Assembly (NCBI GenBank): GCA_034401795.1
Contig: CM067372.1
Coordinates: forward strand, 15,044,426-15,108,425
From: Chaetoderma sp. LZ-2023a
Taxonomy: Eukaryota > Mollusca > Caudofoveata > Chaetodermatida > Chaetodermatidae
Length of the DNA: 64,000 nt
Reading direction: 5' to 3'
Numbering within the stretch: position 1 is the stretch's first letter; each line of letters opens with the position of its first letter. The notes under the pieces were generated by a model. It saw only the letters and a list, made by a program, of their open reading frames with translations, was not told the origin of the DNA and searched no databases. Shown here piece by piece: positions 50,036 through 61,473 of the stretch. The position numbers and the translations under genes were made by a program.

Positions 50036-50725
50036 CCCTGCAGGTCAGAATGGACGTTATCCCTGGGAGATCTGGGGCCCATCTGCATGTCAGAGTGGAC
50101 GTTATCTCTGCTAGATCTGGTACCCAACTGCAGGTCACAATAGACGGTATCTTTGCTAGATCTGATGCCCACCTGCAGATGAAAATGGACGGTATCTCTG
50201 CCGGATCTGATGCTCATGACAGGTCAGAATGGACGGTATCTTTGCTAGATATGATGCCCACCTGGAGATGAGAATGGATGGTATCTCTGCTAGAGCTAAG
50301 GCCCATCTGTAGGTCAGAGTGGACGTTATCTGTGTCAGATCTGGTACCCAACTGCAGGCCAGAATATACGGTATCTCTGATAGAGCTGAGGCCCATCTGC
50401 ACGTCAGAGTGAACGTTATCTCTGTTAGATCTGGTACCCAACTGCAGGTCAGAATATACGGTATCTCTAATAGAGCTGAGGCCCATCTGCACGTCAGCGT
50501 GGACGTTATCGCTGTTAGTTCTGGTACCCAACTGTAGGTAAGAATAGACGGTATCTCTGCTAGATCTGATGACCACCTGCAGATGAGAATGGACGTTATC
50601 TCTGCCGGATCTGATGCTCATATACAGGTTAGAGCGGAGGGTATCTCTGCTAGATTTGCTGTTCATGTGTAGGTAGGAATGGATTGTATCTCTGCTAGAT
50701 TGGCTGCTCATGCACAGGTAGTGAG
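50036..50725 (-). repeat. 45-bp minisatellite, about 15 copies
   Basis: The unit holds 'ggtatctctgctagatctga' and 'cccacctgcaggtcagaatg'. Alternating subtypes (toggling 'gaggcccatctgca' and 'tacccaactgcagg') suggest 90-bp pairs. Because 45 is divisible by three, frames stay open on both strands (for example 50214-50738 minus). Two more copies lie at 63427-63525. Confidence 0.9.
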
Positions 50726-50735
50726 TGTGTTCGTG

Positions 50736-50737
50736 CA

Positions 50738-50805
<68 letters not shown>

Positions 50806-50809
50806 TGAG

Positions 50810-50841
<32 letters not shown>

Positions 50842-50843
50842 AG
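50736..50843. repeat. (GTGC)n array
   Basis: GTGC/GCGT tetranucleotide run directly next to the 45-bp minisatellite. Confidence 0.95.
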
Positions 50844-50879
50844 ACCGGAGAGCAGTCTTGGTGAATCATCTTTTAGAAT

Positions 50880-51980
50880 AATGATTCTAGTTTCATGATC
50901 AATGCATTATGAGCAGCAATCACCACCATGTAACGTCGAGACAATAGCTACGTCATTATAAATAAGCAAAATGATTCAACGTTTATTTATTGTAGTTTGC
51001 TTAATATATAACATTTTATATTTAATGCTTTGAATATTATCGTTGAGGAAGCAATTACTTTCACGAGTAGTCGGCAAAACAAAGAAACGATAGAAGTTGA
51101 TGGAAATAAATGTGTTGCTAGTATCTGCTGAGTAGATTGTTGGTAGAGCTGTGGTTATAGACGACTGACGCAAAATGCTAATGATTAGACAGCAACACTT
51201 TAGAGCAAGCCAATATCGGCTCCATGTGTATCGAGTAGAATGGAATGGGATCTGTTGTCATATCACCGGGGCATTGGTGAATACAATAACACTTTCAAAG
51301 CTAAGGAAACATTGGCTCTCATTTGCTTAAAGGAGAACTCCATGCCTCCACCCATCCGCTATAGTACTTGATGTAAAATGCATCTACACAACGTAGCATT
51401 TCAAAAAATATAATTGTAACTTCTGTAATCAAATTAAAAGTTGAAATATTTATTATTTTAAAATGCGATCACACAAACGATGCCTGATAAAATGATATTA
51501 TTAATTATTATTTTACACATATTACAGAGAATCTTTAATTATTAAGCAGACATAAATGGTCACGATTTTTGCCATTCTAAATAGCAAAACAGGCATTACA
51601 CAAATTACAAAACATGTCACCAATTGCTCATGGCAGGCTGTGTGACATATATGCCGTCAAAATAATTACCTATCTCATCCTGAATCAATATATCTTCTGT
51701 TAATATCACCAGTCCTAGTAAATAAATACCAATTAAAATGGAGGTCATTCCTCATGATGCTCAACGACACCATCTAAATAGTGTTGCAATGTAATGCATC
51801 TGCTTCAATAAAATGAGTGAAATCGGTGTCCAAGTCTATAATTTTCACCCAGAGATTGCTAGGATTGTCATATTTAATCTTCCTCTCTTGCCTCTAAGAC
51901 ATGATTTCAGTATTCAAATACAATTTTCGTGAATAAAACATCCATTCATCATGGTTAGTGATGAAAGTTGTAGTTTATTG
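50880..51980. other. Unassigned AT-rich stretch left of the transposon
   Basis: No gene or recognised repeat. The outer end of the transposon may reach as far left as about 51890, where 'taagacatg.tttcag' weakly resembles the matching place on the right side, but I could not fix the boundary. Confidence 0.5.
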
Positions 51981-51990
51981 TGCGTCTGAG

Positions 51991-52182
51991 AAATTTGCTA
52001 ACTTTCCCAATTTAACTAAGCCTAGAAAAGCTCACGAATTTAATCAAATTCTAAGGAATTTTCTATATAGTGCAGCAGAGTATCCACTTAATTGTGCACT
52101 TTCTGGTACAAGCAAGAGATTTTGTATAATGAATCTACATACACTACAGATGATTTTAAGAACTGGACCCATCCCGAAAGTC
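51991..52182 (+). repeat. Left inverted repeat of the putative transposon
   Basis: It matches the reverse complement of 60276-60463 in four collinear blocks: aaatttgctaact (51991-52003 with 60463-60451), tagtgcagcag (52068-52078 with 60400-60390), tgtgcacttt-tggtacaagca (52093-52114 with 60365-60344), and a 30-bp block starting attttaag (52153-52182 with 60304-60276 region, 2 differences). Total spacing is nearly equal (192 and 188 bp). It may be terminal or just inside the true ends. A weak continuation inward to 52250 is possible. Confidence 0.75.
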
Positions 52183-52329
52183 GCCTGGATCTACCGTGGT
52201 AGCCATTTTTACTTTTCCGGTATGCGAAACCTATTTTTCACTATTTCCGGTACTAAATAATGACGAATGAACGAATTATTGTAGACAAAATTAACATAAA
52301 GCATGTAGCATATACCATCAAGACACATG

Positions 52330-52566
52330 CAAGATAATGGCATCTCCCAAAATGAAGGAAAAATTATAGTGGCCTATTATTTTATCTCCCAAAATGATAG
52401 AAAAATTCAAAATGGCCGCCAATTTGCATATTTCATGGCCGCCAATTTGCATATTTAATGATATGTTGATATGTATAAATTATCCCAACTTTAGGTATAA
52501 CACTAAATTATAGTTCTTGTTGTTTTTCAGGTTTAGTAGATTAGAGTAGATGAACATCTTTTAGCC
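52330..52566 (+). promoter_or_regulatory. Putative 5' region with tandem octamer sites and a 3' splice site
   Basis: Between the left inverted repeat and the start codon are two tandem repeats: 'atctcccaaaatga' (at about 52340 and 52384) and a 23-bp unit, atggccgccaatttgcat (52412 and 52435), each holding the POU octamer ATTTGCAT. A pyrimidine-rich 'ttgttgtttttcag' ends at 52530, a plausible acceptor for a leader exon that runs into the ATG at 52567. A short upstream ORF starts at 52550 (ATG AAC ATC TTT TAG). Role inferred from position only. Confidence 0.4.
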
Positions 52567-55500
52567 ATGGCCAAACGTTTCATGCTAGTAGATCCTGACC
52601 AACCAAGCGGATCAAAACAGCCCAAGTCACTCACATCTACAAATTGGGACCTGTGCGCATTGTGCCAGAAAGATACAGGGGATGCTCTCCAATGTCCCGT
52701 GAAGAAATTGAATCAAAGTGTTGGAAGTGCGTATAGGTCTTTCGCTAATAACATGGATGAATTTAATAAAATCAGGTGTTTACCAATGGACATTGACATT
52801 GACCGACTTGATGACGGAAGTGGTATCGAAGCAACATTTGAGAGAAATCTGGCAGCATGGCACAAAACATGCTTGTTAAAATTCAGTGATTTGAAACTAG
52901 AACGTGCAATGAAGAAACAAACTGTAAAGGACAAAATACCCATTTCAATGTTTAACAGACGTGGTTCAGGCCAAGCTAAATCAGTTGAACCAACATGCTT
53001 CTTTTGCGGGGAACTAGCAGGACAATTGGGTCTTCGTGAAGCTTCAACCTTCGATATAAATTTTCGTGTCCGCAAATGTGCCCATGACTTACAAGATACT
53101 AAACTGTTGGCAAAGTTAGCCCCGGGAGATATGATAGCGCAAGAGGCAAAATACCATCCCAAATGTCTAGTAAATGTATATAACCAAGCTTCAAGGACGG
53201 CTACCACCATTAATTGTGACAAACCGGATGATCATCTGCATGGTATTGTCTTTGCACAGTTAGTTGCGTATATAGAAGAATTCCGAACAGAGGAAGATAC
53301 AGCTGCGGTCTTCGAGTTAGCCTGTCTAGCAGATATGTATGCAAAGCGTCTTATCCAGCTAGGGGCTATTATTGCGGACAACAGAATTCACAGCACAAGA
53401 CTGAAAAACAGATTGCTAGCAGCAGTTCCTGACCTTATAGCTCACAGAGATGGTCGTGGAATACTTCTTACTTTTGACCAGAACATTGGAGGTGCACTAC
53501 GAAAGGCATGTGACCGTGATAGTGAAGCACTGTGCTTAGCAAGAGCTGCTCAGATTGTGCGTCAAGAAATGTTCAATCAAAAGTTCTCTTTCAACGGATC
53601 ATTTCAGGAGGGTTGTCAACAGGAGTCCATACCAACCACTTTGCTGACACTCGTAGAAATGATACAGGAAGGCCCGAACATTAAAACTCAGACAGAAAAC
53701 GGCTCCTCAAATAGAATTGCTGCTCTTTCTATATCTCAGCTCTTGATGTTCAACAGTGTTAAATATGCACGGGCCGCCAATTCAACAAGTACAGCACGCC
53801 ATAGTCGTGACCGTGAGAGTCCCCTTCCCATATACGTTGCTCTTAAAATTCATGGTCTCACCCGCAAGAGATCTCTGGTTGACACGTTCTTTAGTCTGGG
53901 ATTGTGTATATCGTATGACAGGTTATTGCAAATAACATCAGACATTGCGAAGGGGGTATGTACACGATTCGAATTAGACAATGTTGTGTGCCCACCAAAG
54001 ATGCGCCATGGATTATTTACCACAAGTGCCGTTGATAACGTAGACCACAATCCCAGCTCTGCTACTTCACATGATTCATTCCATGGAACAAGCATTTCCA
54101 TCATACAGCACCTCTCTCATGGATCAACTGGCATGGCACGTGACGAACTGGTTATTAATCAAGACACCTCCTCGACCAGAGTGGTACCTCCATTACCATC
54201 AAGCTTCACATCTGTTCCACCAGCTTCACTACGAACAAAAGAATTCAACGCACCAGTGGTGTGTGGACCTGTAAAGCCTCCAGACAATCGACTTACAGTT
54301 GAAGCCTCAGATGAAGAGAGAGTTTGGCTGAACAAAGTGATGACGGCCACAGAGAATGATACATTTGTGAGTGGAGACTGGATATCCTGGTCAGCCTATC
54401 ATGCTGACATGCAGCAAACATCTTGCCCTCCATCTGCACTAAATGGCCTGTTGCCCCTGTTCCTGGACAATGCACACTCGGTGGCGATGATTAAGCATTC
54501 TATGGATCTAGTCAAGGCAGCTGTTCAGCATCTCAACCCTGGTCAGATTCCTGTCCTTGCTGCTGACCAACCCTTGTATGCCATAGCCAAGCAAATACAA
54601 TGGACGTGGTCAGATACACATGGAGAAGACTCCTTCATAATAATGTTTGGCGGCCTACATATTGAAATGGCAGTCTTAAAGGTAAGTATAAAACACTGCT
54701 TCCAGTACAGTGCTTCAAGTATATTCCTCATGGTTAAATTTATTCCAAAATATCCAAAGATATAATACATACATGATAACAAATTGACATTTAGTATCTA
54801 GTACTCTTAAATATTTTGAAATTATATTGACTGAACTGGAAATTTCAATAAATATGTTCACCAATATCATAATGTGTTCATCTAATAAATGACAAAAACA
54901 GTGGCTGTCATAATTTTGGAAAATGTCCTCCTACACAGGTCATGAAACGACTATCAGAGAAAATTCCCAACTTGATTGACTGTACTGTGACAGCTAATCC
55001 AGCTGGAAATTTTCAAAATAACTTTTGTTTTGGCACTCTAAACCGTCATCCAAAATATGAAAATAAATAATTACTAAATGTTTTAGTCATTAGAGGATTA
55101 CCTAATCTAAACACTACAACTTGATCCAAACATTGTCAAAATACAAGTTGGAACTATGTGTGCTGGTCAATATTACCAATGAATATGATACAGTTTCTTC
55201 TTCTTCTTCTTCTTCTTTATCGTTTTGAGGCGGTTTTTCCAGGCTGTGCTGGGTTCGCCTTTGTTCTTCCTATGGCCTTCCTCCATTTGACACGGTCCCT
55301 GGCGTCCCGTTGGTCTATTCCCAGCAGTCTCATGTCGGCAGACACAGTATTCTGCCAGGTCTTTCTCGGCCTGCCAGAGGGAGCTGTCCCCTCCACCGTC
55401 ACTTTGGTACAACCCTTCACCCAGTCGGCGTCATCCTTCCTCTCCACGTGACCATACCATCTCAGTCTGCTCCTTCTCATCACATCTCCAATCGCCTCCA

Positions 55501-58500
55501 TTCCCGTTCTTCTTCGGAGTTCTGCACTGGACAGTCTGTCCTTCAGAGAGACACCACACATCCACCTCACCATCCTCATCTCAGTTTCATTAAATAAATC
55601 TCTTAATCCTTTAATTGTTACGATTGGCCAAGAAAAGTATAATGCGTGCTTGATTGGATGTTCATTTCGGGATATGAAAAGACAATAAGTCAGTAACCCC
55701 TACCTTAAGCAACACTGTTATACATCATCCTACCCACAGCATATTATGCCTTTAACATTCTCATTATCAAATTCAGATTCTCTCCAATGTCCATCTGTAT
55801 ACACCAAGAGAAGCATTTTTGTAGACTTTGCCAATTGAATAACTGGTTTGCTTATCGGACCAGTCTTTCCAGTGATAACTTCTCCAAAAGTGTCTTCTCT
55901 TCATCTGCAAATCGACATTTTCCAAGGCAAAACATTTTGGACTTGTATGATTGGCAAATCGCTAGGTCTCCCCAGATAATTCCATCCAGGGTTTACAGAT
56001 AGTGTGTCGGGCTTTCATTGCACATGTGTGAATGTCCTATTAAGCATACTAAATCTACAAACATTGTTGTCTTATATTATAGCTTTTGGGGGATTGGCTC
56101 GAAGACAGTGGATGGACGAGTGCTCTGACACAAGCTGATGTTGCAAGCTCTGGCACAGCAGATTCGTTCATTTCGGCAAGCCACGTGACGAAAACACGCC
56201 ATGCTCACCAGGTCACAGCAGCGAGTCTACATTGCTTGATCCATCAGGCATACACAGAAACGTCTCCAACTACTCTCAGCTTTGACGACTGGTGTGCACA
56301 GCGGGCAGTTCAAAGTGTCCATTTTGATTACTGGCTTACCGTTCTGTCCTTAGAGATCATGCTTCTCATCTATGTAAGATCAATTCGGGAAGGAAATTTT
56401 GATTTGTATCTACAATCACTAGCACAGATCACACCATGGATGTTTGCATTAGATCATACACACTATGCCCGCTGGTTATCTGTTCACATCCGCGACATGA
56501 TGATTCTGTCCTCGAAGCATCCAGACATCCTTGCAGAGTTTCGTTCTGGAAAATTCGTGGTCCACAAAACAAGCAACACATTTTCAGCAATGGCAATCGA
56601 CCAATGCCACGAGCAGAATAATTGTTTGGTTAAAACATCGGGAGGAGCAGTTGGACTGACTGACAATCCTGCAGCATTGCGTCGCTGGACTGTTGCGGGC
56701 CCTGAAGTGGCACGGCTGGTTAGAGAGTTTGAAGAAGATCAGATAATTAGTGGATCAAAAGTCAAGCAAAACCTGGAGGGTCTTCATCATGACCAACAAC
56801 CCGCGGTCCAGTCTGCCTTTCTGAAAGATGTCAAGTCCCTCATAGCAGTTATACAAGGGATGGGAAATCCATTTCTGGAGGACAGTGCCGATCTTCTCGT
56901 TCTAGACACGAAAGATATTATGAACAGTTCAGTTGCTGAAACTATCAGAAAAGTGAAAACCCTTGGTGAGGAACAGTTCACTAAGTTTGTTGATGAACGG
57001 TTATCCAATTGTGTTAAGCCTGTTACAGATCCATTGCCCAAGAACAAGTTACCTCTCTTCAGCCGCCCATCAGTCAAAGTACTGTCAAAAGATAAACTAC
57101 AGTTGCAGTCAGTAAAGAGTGATTGTAATTTGTTCTCTAGGTTATATGTGGCTTGTCAGGCGAGAGATGGTGATGTGGACCAATTCTTCTGCCATGAAAA
57201 TCAAGGATCCCCTCCATCACTGTCATTAGGGGGTAAATTACGGCTTGGTACAAAGGCAGATCTAATGCCTTGCATTGAAGCAGGGACAATCACAACAGAA
57301 CAATCTCCAGTTGTTGATGCCAAATTTCTGGATGGTGCCGCTGTGGTCCAGATGCTGAATCCTGGAACAGCAAAAACCTTCTTAGAGTATGCACAGCAGG
57401 TGTTTGTGCCTTATGTATCCTCACAGCTTCAGAATACCAATCGTATTGATATAGTGTGGGACCAATATCAGCCAGCTAGCCTTAAGGGTACCACCAGGCA
57501 AAAGAGGGGAAAAGGTGTGCGTAGACGAGTTGTTTCCTCTTCAGCAATGCCCAAGAATTGGAAGGATTTTTTGCGCGTGGACGAGAACAAAACAGAACTG
57601 TTCAGTTTCTTGTCACACCAAGTTATGCTTTTGCAAGGAGAAGGAAGGAACATATATGCAACTGATGGAACTAATGTGATCTGCTCTTCTGAACAGACAG
57701 ATATCTCAGAACTGTCGCCGTGTTCACACGAGGAAGCTGACACGCGTCTGTTTTTACACATGGCAGATGCTACTAAGAAGGGTTGCAAAAAACTATTGGT
57801 GCGTACCGTTGATACTGATGTTGTGGTGTTGGCAATAGCGACGCTAAACAAAATACAAGCAGATGAATTGTGGGTTGCATTCGGTACAGGTGGACATTTC
57901 AGATTCGTAGCCATCCATGAAATAGTTACAATCATTGGACCCCGGAAATCTGCTACCCTTCCAATGTTTCATGCCTTTACGGGCTGTGACACGGTGTCGT
58001 CATTTGGGGGTATAGGGAAAAACACAGCGTGGTCAACGTGGAACTCATTCCCTGAGGTAACTGAGGCACTTGCGGAGCTAATGAACATTTCAGAAACTAT
58101 CAGTGACAAGTCTATGGAACTATTAGAGCGCTTTGTTGTCCTCATGTATTCTAGAACAAGTGATATTATTAGAGTCAATGATGCTAGGAAGCAACTGTTC
58201 GCCCAGAAATCGCGTACATTGGAGAACATTCCACCAACTCAGGCTGCATTGGAGCAGCACATAAAGCGAGCCCGTTACCAGTGCTACTGTTGGAATATGT
58301 GTTTGTCATCAAATCCGCAGTTGCCAAATCCGTCTGATTGGGGCTGGATTAAGAGTTCCACGGATTGGCAACCATTCTGGACTACGCTCCCAGAAGCATC
58401 GAAGTCGTGCTATGAACTCATACACTGTAGTTGTAAGAAGACATGTCGAGGACGGTGTAAATGTATGAAAGCAGTGCTTAAATGTACTTCACTCTGTGCC

Positions 58501-58524
58501 TGTTCAGGAAATTGTCAGGATTAG
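52567..58524 (+). CDS. Two-exon Academ-like transposase / PIN-XPG nuclease protein with CXC cluster, about 1518 aa
   Basis: Exon 1 is 52567-54681 (705 codons) and exon 2 is 56083-58524 (813 codons plus stop). AAAG|GTAAGT and TTATAG|CTT give a phase-0 intron, and joining them keeps one frame without stops. Residues 30-102 and 144-200 each have a CxxC...C...HxxC pattern, probably two zinc modules. Residues about 440-510 contain a conserved block with DNVDHNPSS (490-498), and D667 (AADQPLY) and GGLHIE (695-700) follow; these could be nuclease acids. EEAD (D1258), DTD (1282-1284) and FTGCD (D1341) with GGIGK resemble the acidic sites and H3TH turn of XPG/FEN-type PIN nucleases. The last 38 residues (1481-1518) hold ten Cys in a CXC/TSO1-like pattern. 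I recall many unnamed invertebrate and fish homologues. The flanking inverted repeats make it a transposase candidate. Academ is reported to carry an XPG-like part, hence the guess. A domesticated host copy is the alternative. Confidence 0.7.
54682..56082 (+). other. Intron of the transposase-like gene
   Basis: This 1401-bp phase-0 intron has a strong donor (GTAAGTATA) and the acceptor TTATATTATAG. It holds an open block right after an acceptor-like 'cctacacag' (about 54939-55069, 43 codons to a TAA), possibly an unused or alternative exon, and a minus-strand LINE tail (55190-55600). Reading through instead of splicing would add 27 residues to exon 1 and stop at 54765. Confidence 0.75.
55190..55600 (-). 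mobile_element. 3'-terminal fragment of a LINE, minus strand
   Basis: On the minus strand, 55579-55217 encodes the C-terminal tail found in several invertebrate LINE polyproteins: RMVRWMCGVSLKDR, RRSRLRWYGHVERKDD, GRPRKTWQ and RDRVKWRKAI. The open frame is intact over about 120 codons, then the element ends in a (GAA)n tail (read as 'ttcttcttc' at 55195-55217 on the plus strand). It is a 5'-truncated insertion within the intron, younger than the intron itself. I cannot assign a clade from this part. Confidence 0.8.
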
Positions 58525-59570
58525 AATTTGATATTAGAGTTCCAAGTTGACTTCTTAGTATTAATCCATGAACTATAATATGTTATACAAACGTGTAAGT
58601 TGGTAGTTAATGTGAACATTATCAACTACCATTTCACTACGCTAACAACAGTTACTGTACCCATTTATCAATCAAGTATTTCTATGTATGATTAGTATAT
58701 TAAGTGAGTAATTTGATAGGTATTTTGAATTATGTGTGACAGGATATATACAGTAATTTTAGTGGCAATAATTATGGAACTGTTGATTATTTTGAAAATA
58801 ATCGACTGAACGCTTTAGGTGGATTAACCATGCACCAAAGACTTTCAGTCAAATTAGTTTCAGAAGATTTAACAGATTCAGAATTATAACACATGGACGA
58901 TGTCGTCTCCACTATTCCAGCAGTCAAACAGTTCACTGTTTCACTAGGGGATAAATTTAATTTGGCTTAATTTTGAAACCGTTAATTATTTTCAAATTAT
59001 CCTTCAGAATCAGAGATATACATGTATGTCTGAAAGAATTTAGCGGCCTTACAGTTAATAAGGATGTTTATCGTCATCCTCACCGAACATGAGGACGATG
59101 GTATTGCTATCGGGTCTGTCTATGTGTGTGTCTTTGTGCATGGATATATCGGAAACTACTGGTACGACCTGGCTGAAATTCTCGAACAACAAAGGTCGAA
59201 TTTCATCATGATCCAGCGAAAAGTGTCCAAATTCGAATGGATTGGATCAAAACCTGGATCAACTGATATCTTGAAAAGGAATTATCTAATTTTCCCCAAA
59301 TTTTAAAATAAGAATGTGGGATGTAATACTTAAGATTACATTTAGCAGTAATTTGAACTGAATCCAGATTAAACCAAAAATCCGAAAAAAGTGAAAAACC
59401 AAGCAAAATCTAATTTTTGCAAAGTGACACAGATGGCGAGGGTCTTGTTCTATGAGTGCTCATTCCATTTTATATTGCTTGTATATCATATCTACATACA
59501 AACATAGACAGGGCTTATATGTCCCTGTAAAAGATAGTTACTACAATAAACCTACTTACCAGCGGTTCAT
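58525..59570. other. 3' flank of the transposase-like gene
   Basis: AT-rich, with no further gene. No canonical AATAAA lies within about 1 kb of the stop; the first on the plus strand is near 59546 ('caataaacc'). The short frame at 59064-59306 has no motif. Confidence 0.5.
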
Positions 59571-60056
59571 ATTTTTAGCTCACCTGGCCTGAAGGGTACA
59601 TTGTACATATTAGGTGGAGACGACATGTCATGATTTTATTTCGGCGAGATCTGTCTATATTTGCTAGAGTTATCTCCCCTGAAGTGCTTAAAAATCATTA
59701 AAAAAATCTTTTTCAGGCCAGATCTCGACAAGTTTCGAACTTAGATTAGAAATTCTTTTTTCAGTGTAAATATTAGGTGGAGAGAAATCATCTTTTCTAA
59801 TTCACCTGTTACTTAAAATTTTCCTCAACTTTTTAGCGGGGCGGGGTATTATGCACCGTTTGCTGAGCTCTTGTTTATTTCGTGATTGTCTTCGTGGCCA
59901 TCTTGGATTTCAAAAATATTATGGGCAATATATGTAGTTATCGTCACTGTAGTCCAATATTTATATTGTGAATTTAAAGATCTCTCTCTTTTGAATCCGA
60001 ATGTCTTAAAGCTAATGTCCAGGTGAGCGTCACAGGCCCTTGGGCCTCTTGTTACA
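59571..60056. mobile_element. Foldback/MITE-like repeat of a type common in bivalves
   Basis: It starts 'tttttagctcacctggcctg' and ends with 'aggtgagcgtcacaggccct' followed by tgggcctcttgtt. The ends are partly complementary (agctcacctgg with ccaggtgagc; ggcctgaaggg with cccttgggcc), so the element can fold back on itself. I recall this end pair as abundant in bivalve genomes. It lies inside the putative transposon, between the gene and the right inverted repeat. Confidence 0.6.
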
Positions 60057-60275
60057 AAGTGCTATGTTTTGTGGCAATTTTGAAATTTTTTGCCGTCTTG
60101 GAACTTGATTCTATTGATTGTTCATGTTTAAATGTAGTAAGCATTAAAGTTGTATATATTTACTTAGTTAAATTGAACTAATTCCTTTAGTAGAAGTTGA
60201 CACAGAAACTGTAATGGCTCAAATTAGATTCCGAATATGGCAAATCTTAAAATTGCTGCCAAACCCGTCACATGT

Positions 60276-60463
60276 GACTTTCAGGATGGGTCCAGATCTT
60301 AAAATAATGGGGATAGAATCCCCAATCTCCCTGCCAAATTTCATGCTTGTACCACAAAGTGCACAATACCTCATATATTTTGGGTTAATCTGCTGCACTA
60401 ATAGGGAAAACAGTGAAAATGTGTTGCGAAATTCGAACAAAATTCTATGAAGTTAGCAAATTT
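60276..60463 (-). repeat. Right inverted repeat of the putative transposon
   Basis: Reverse-complement partner of 51991-52182 (blocks listed there). The minus-strand reading even preserves similar peptides by chance of homology (ILRSGP-LKV against ILRTGPIPKV). The sequence to the right, from about 60690, returns to modular repeat. Confidence 0.75.
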
Positions 60464-60639
60464 GTAATACTTCAGAAAACCACTCTTGTTGACGAGATAC
60501 ACTGACAGTAGTACCTAAACACATCTCTTAACCTCTTCTCCAGAAGTGATTATAGTAAACATAGGTTTGGCATTCAATCACATCAAAAAAATTCAATAAA
60601 GCCAATTACATATTCAGAGTTTCGGAAAGTCATAGAGAA

Positions 60640-60850
60640 TCAGCAGAGCTATGCATATCCATTCACACTACTTGGGAGTCCGATTTCTGTCAATTTGCCG
60701 CAAAAAAACAACTTCGTTAATTATACTTGGTGAACTGGAGGGAGTACAACTTTACGATGCATTCCACTACTATTTCCTGACCTGGAAATGTGAAGCATTC
60801 AAGCAAGCCTGTGCAACTCCAGAATTTATTCGACAGAAAGATGTGCCATA
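60640..60850 (+). repeat. Modular repeat, K-type fragment
   Basis: 'acaacttcgttaattata' at 60709 and the following 'gaagcattcaagcaag' match K and the segment after it at 10070-10110 and 37270-37380. Confidence 0.55.
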
Positions 60851-60929
60851 CGTTATTGTTTTATGTGAGTATGCGAACCAGCAGCATCCAAGATGATCTG
60901 TTACAGTGCAACGCAAGTGTTACGAGAAA

Positions 60930-61034
60930 CAAGTGTGCGTGCGTGCATGCGTGCGTGCGCGCGCGTGCGTGCGTGCGTGCGTGCGTGCGTGTGCGTGTGC
61001 GTGTGCGTGTGCGTGCGTGCGTGCGTGTGTGTGT

Positions 61035-61086
<52 letters not shown>

Positions 61087-61132
61087 CGTGTGCGTGTGCG
61101 TGTGCGTGTGCGTGTGCGTGTGCGGGTGTGCA
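60930..61132. repeat. GT/GC-rich microsatellite complex
   Basis: GCGT, GTGTGC and GT runs surround an AT core 'tatatatatatatatg' (61052-61069). The open frames are Cys-Val repeats without meaning. Confidence 0.95.
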
Positions 61133-61204
61133 TATAACTCGGTGTGGTTAGTGTTGGTGAGAGATTTATATTGACTAGATTAACCCAAGACACACTCCTA
61201 GCTC

Positions 61205-61314
61205 GCATCCCCTGACTTACCAAACACAGCTTCCTTTCTTTGGTCATATCAATCCAGCTGATCCCCTGACTTACCAAACACAGCTTCCTTTCTTTAGTCA
61301 TATCAATCCAGCTG
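61205..61314 (+). repeat. Tandem duplication of about 54 bp
   Basis: 'cccctgacttaccaaacaca' followed by 'gcttcctttctttrgtcata' and tcaatccagctg occurs twice back to back (61209 and 61263), with one difference in the part compared. Confidence 0.85.
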
Positions 61315-61473
61315 GATTCACCCTCTTCTTTTTGTTGTCTGATGATGTCATCATTGGGGAATGAACTTGTTGTCATTTATTATTCTGACGCTACTGTTGG
61401 GATTCACAATGTTACATTCTTTCTCGGTGTAGGTTGATAAATGTTATCCGATGTTCAATAACCATAAATCAAC

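Noticed and set aside
50214-50738. 174-codon minus-strand ORF with a 15-residue repeat
   Set aside because: It lies entirely in the 45-bp minisatellite, and the opposite strand is open as well.
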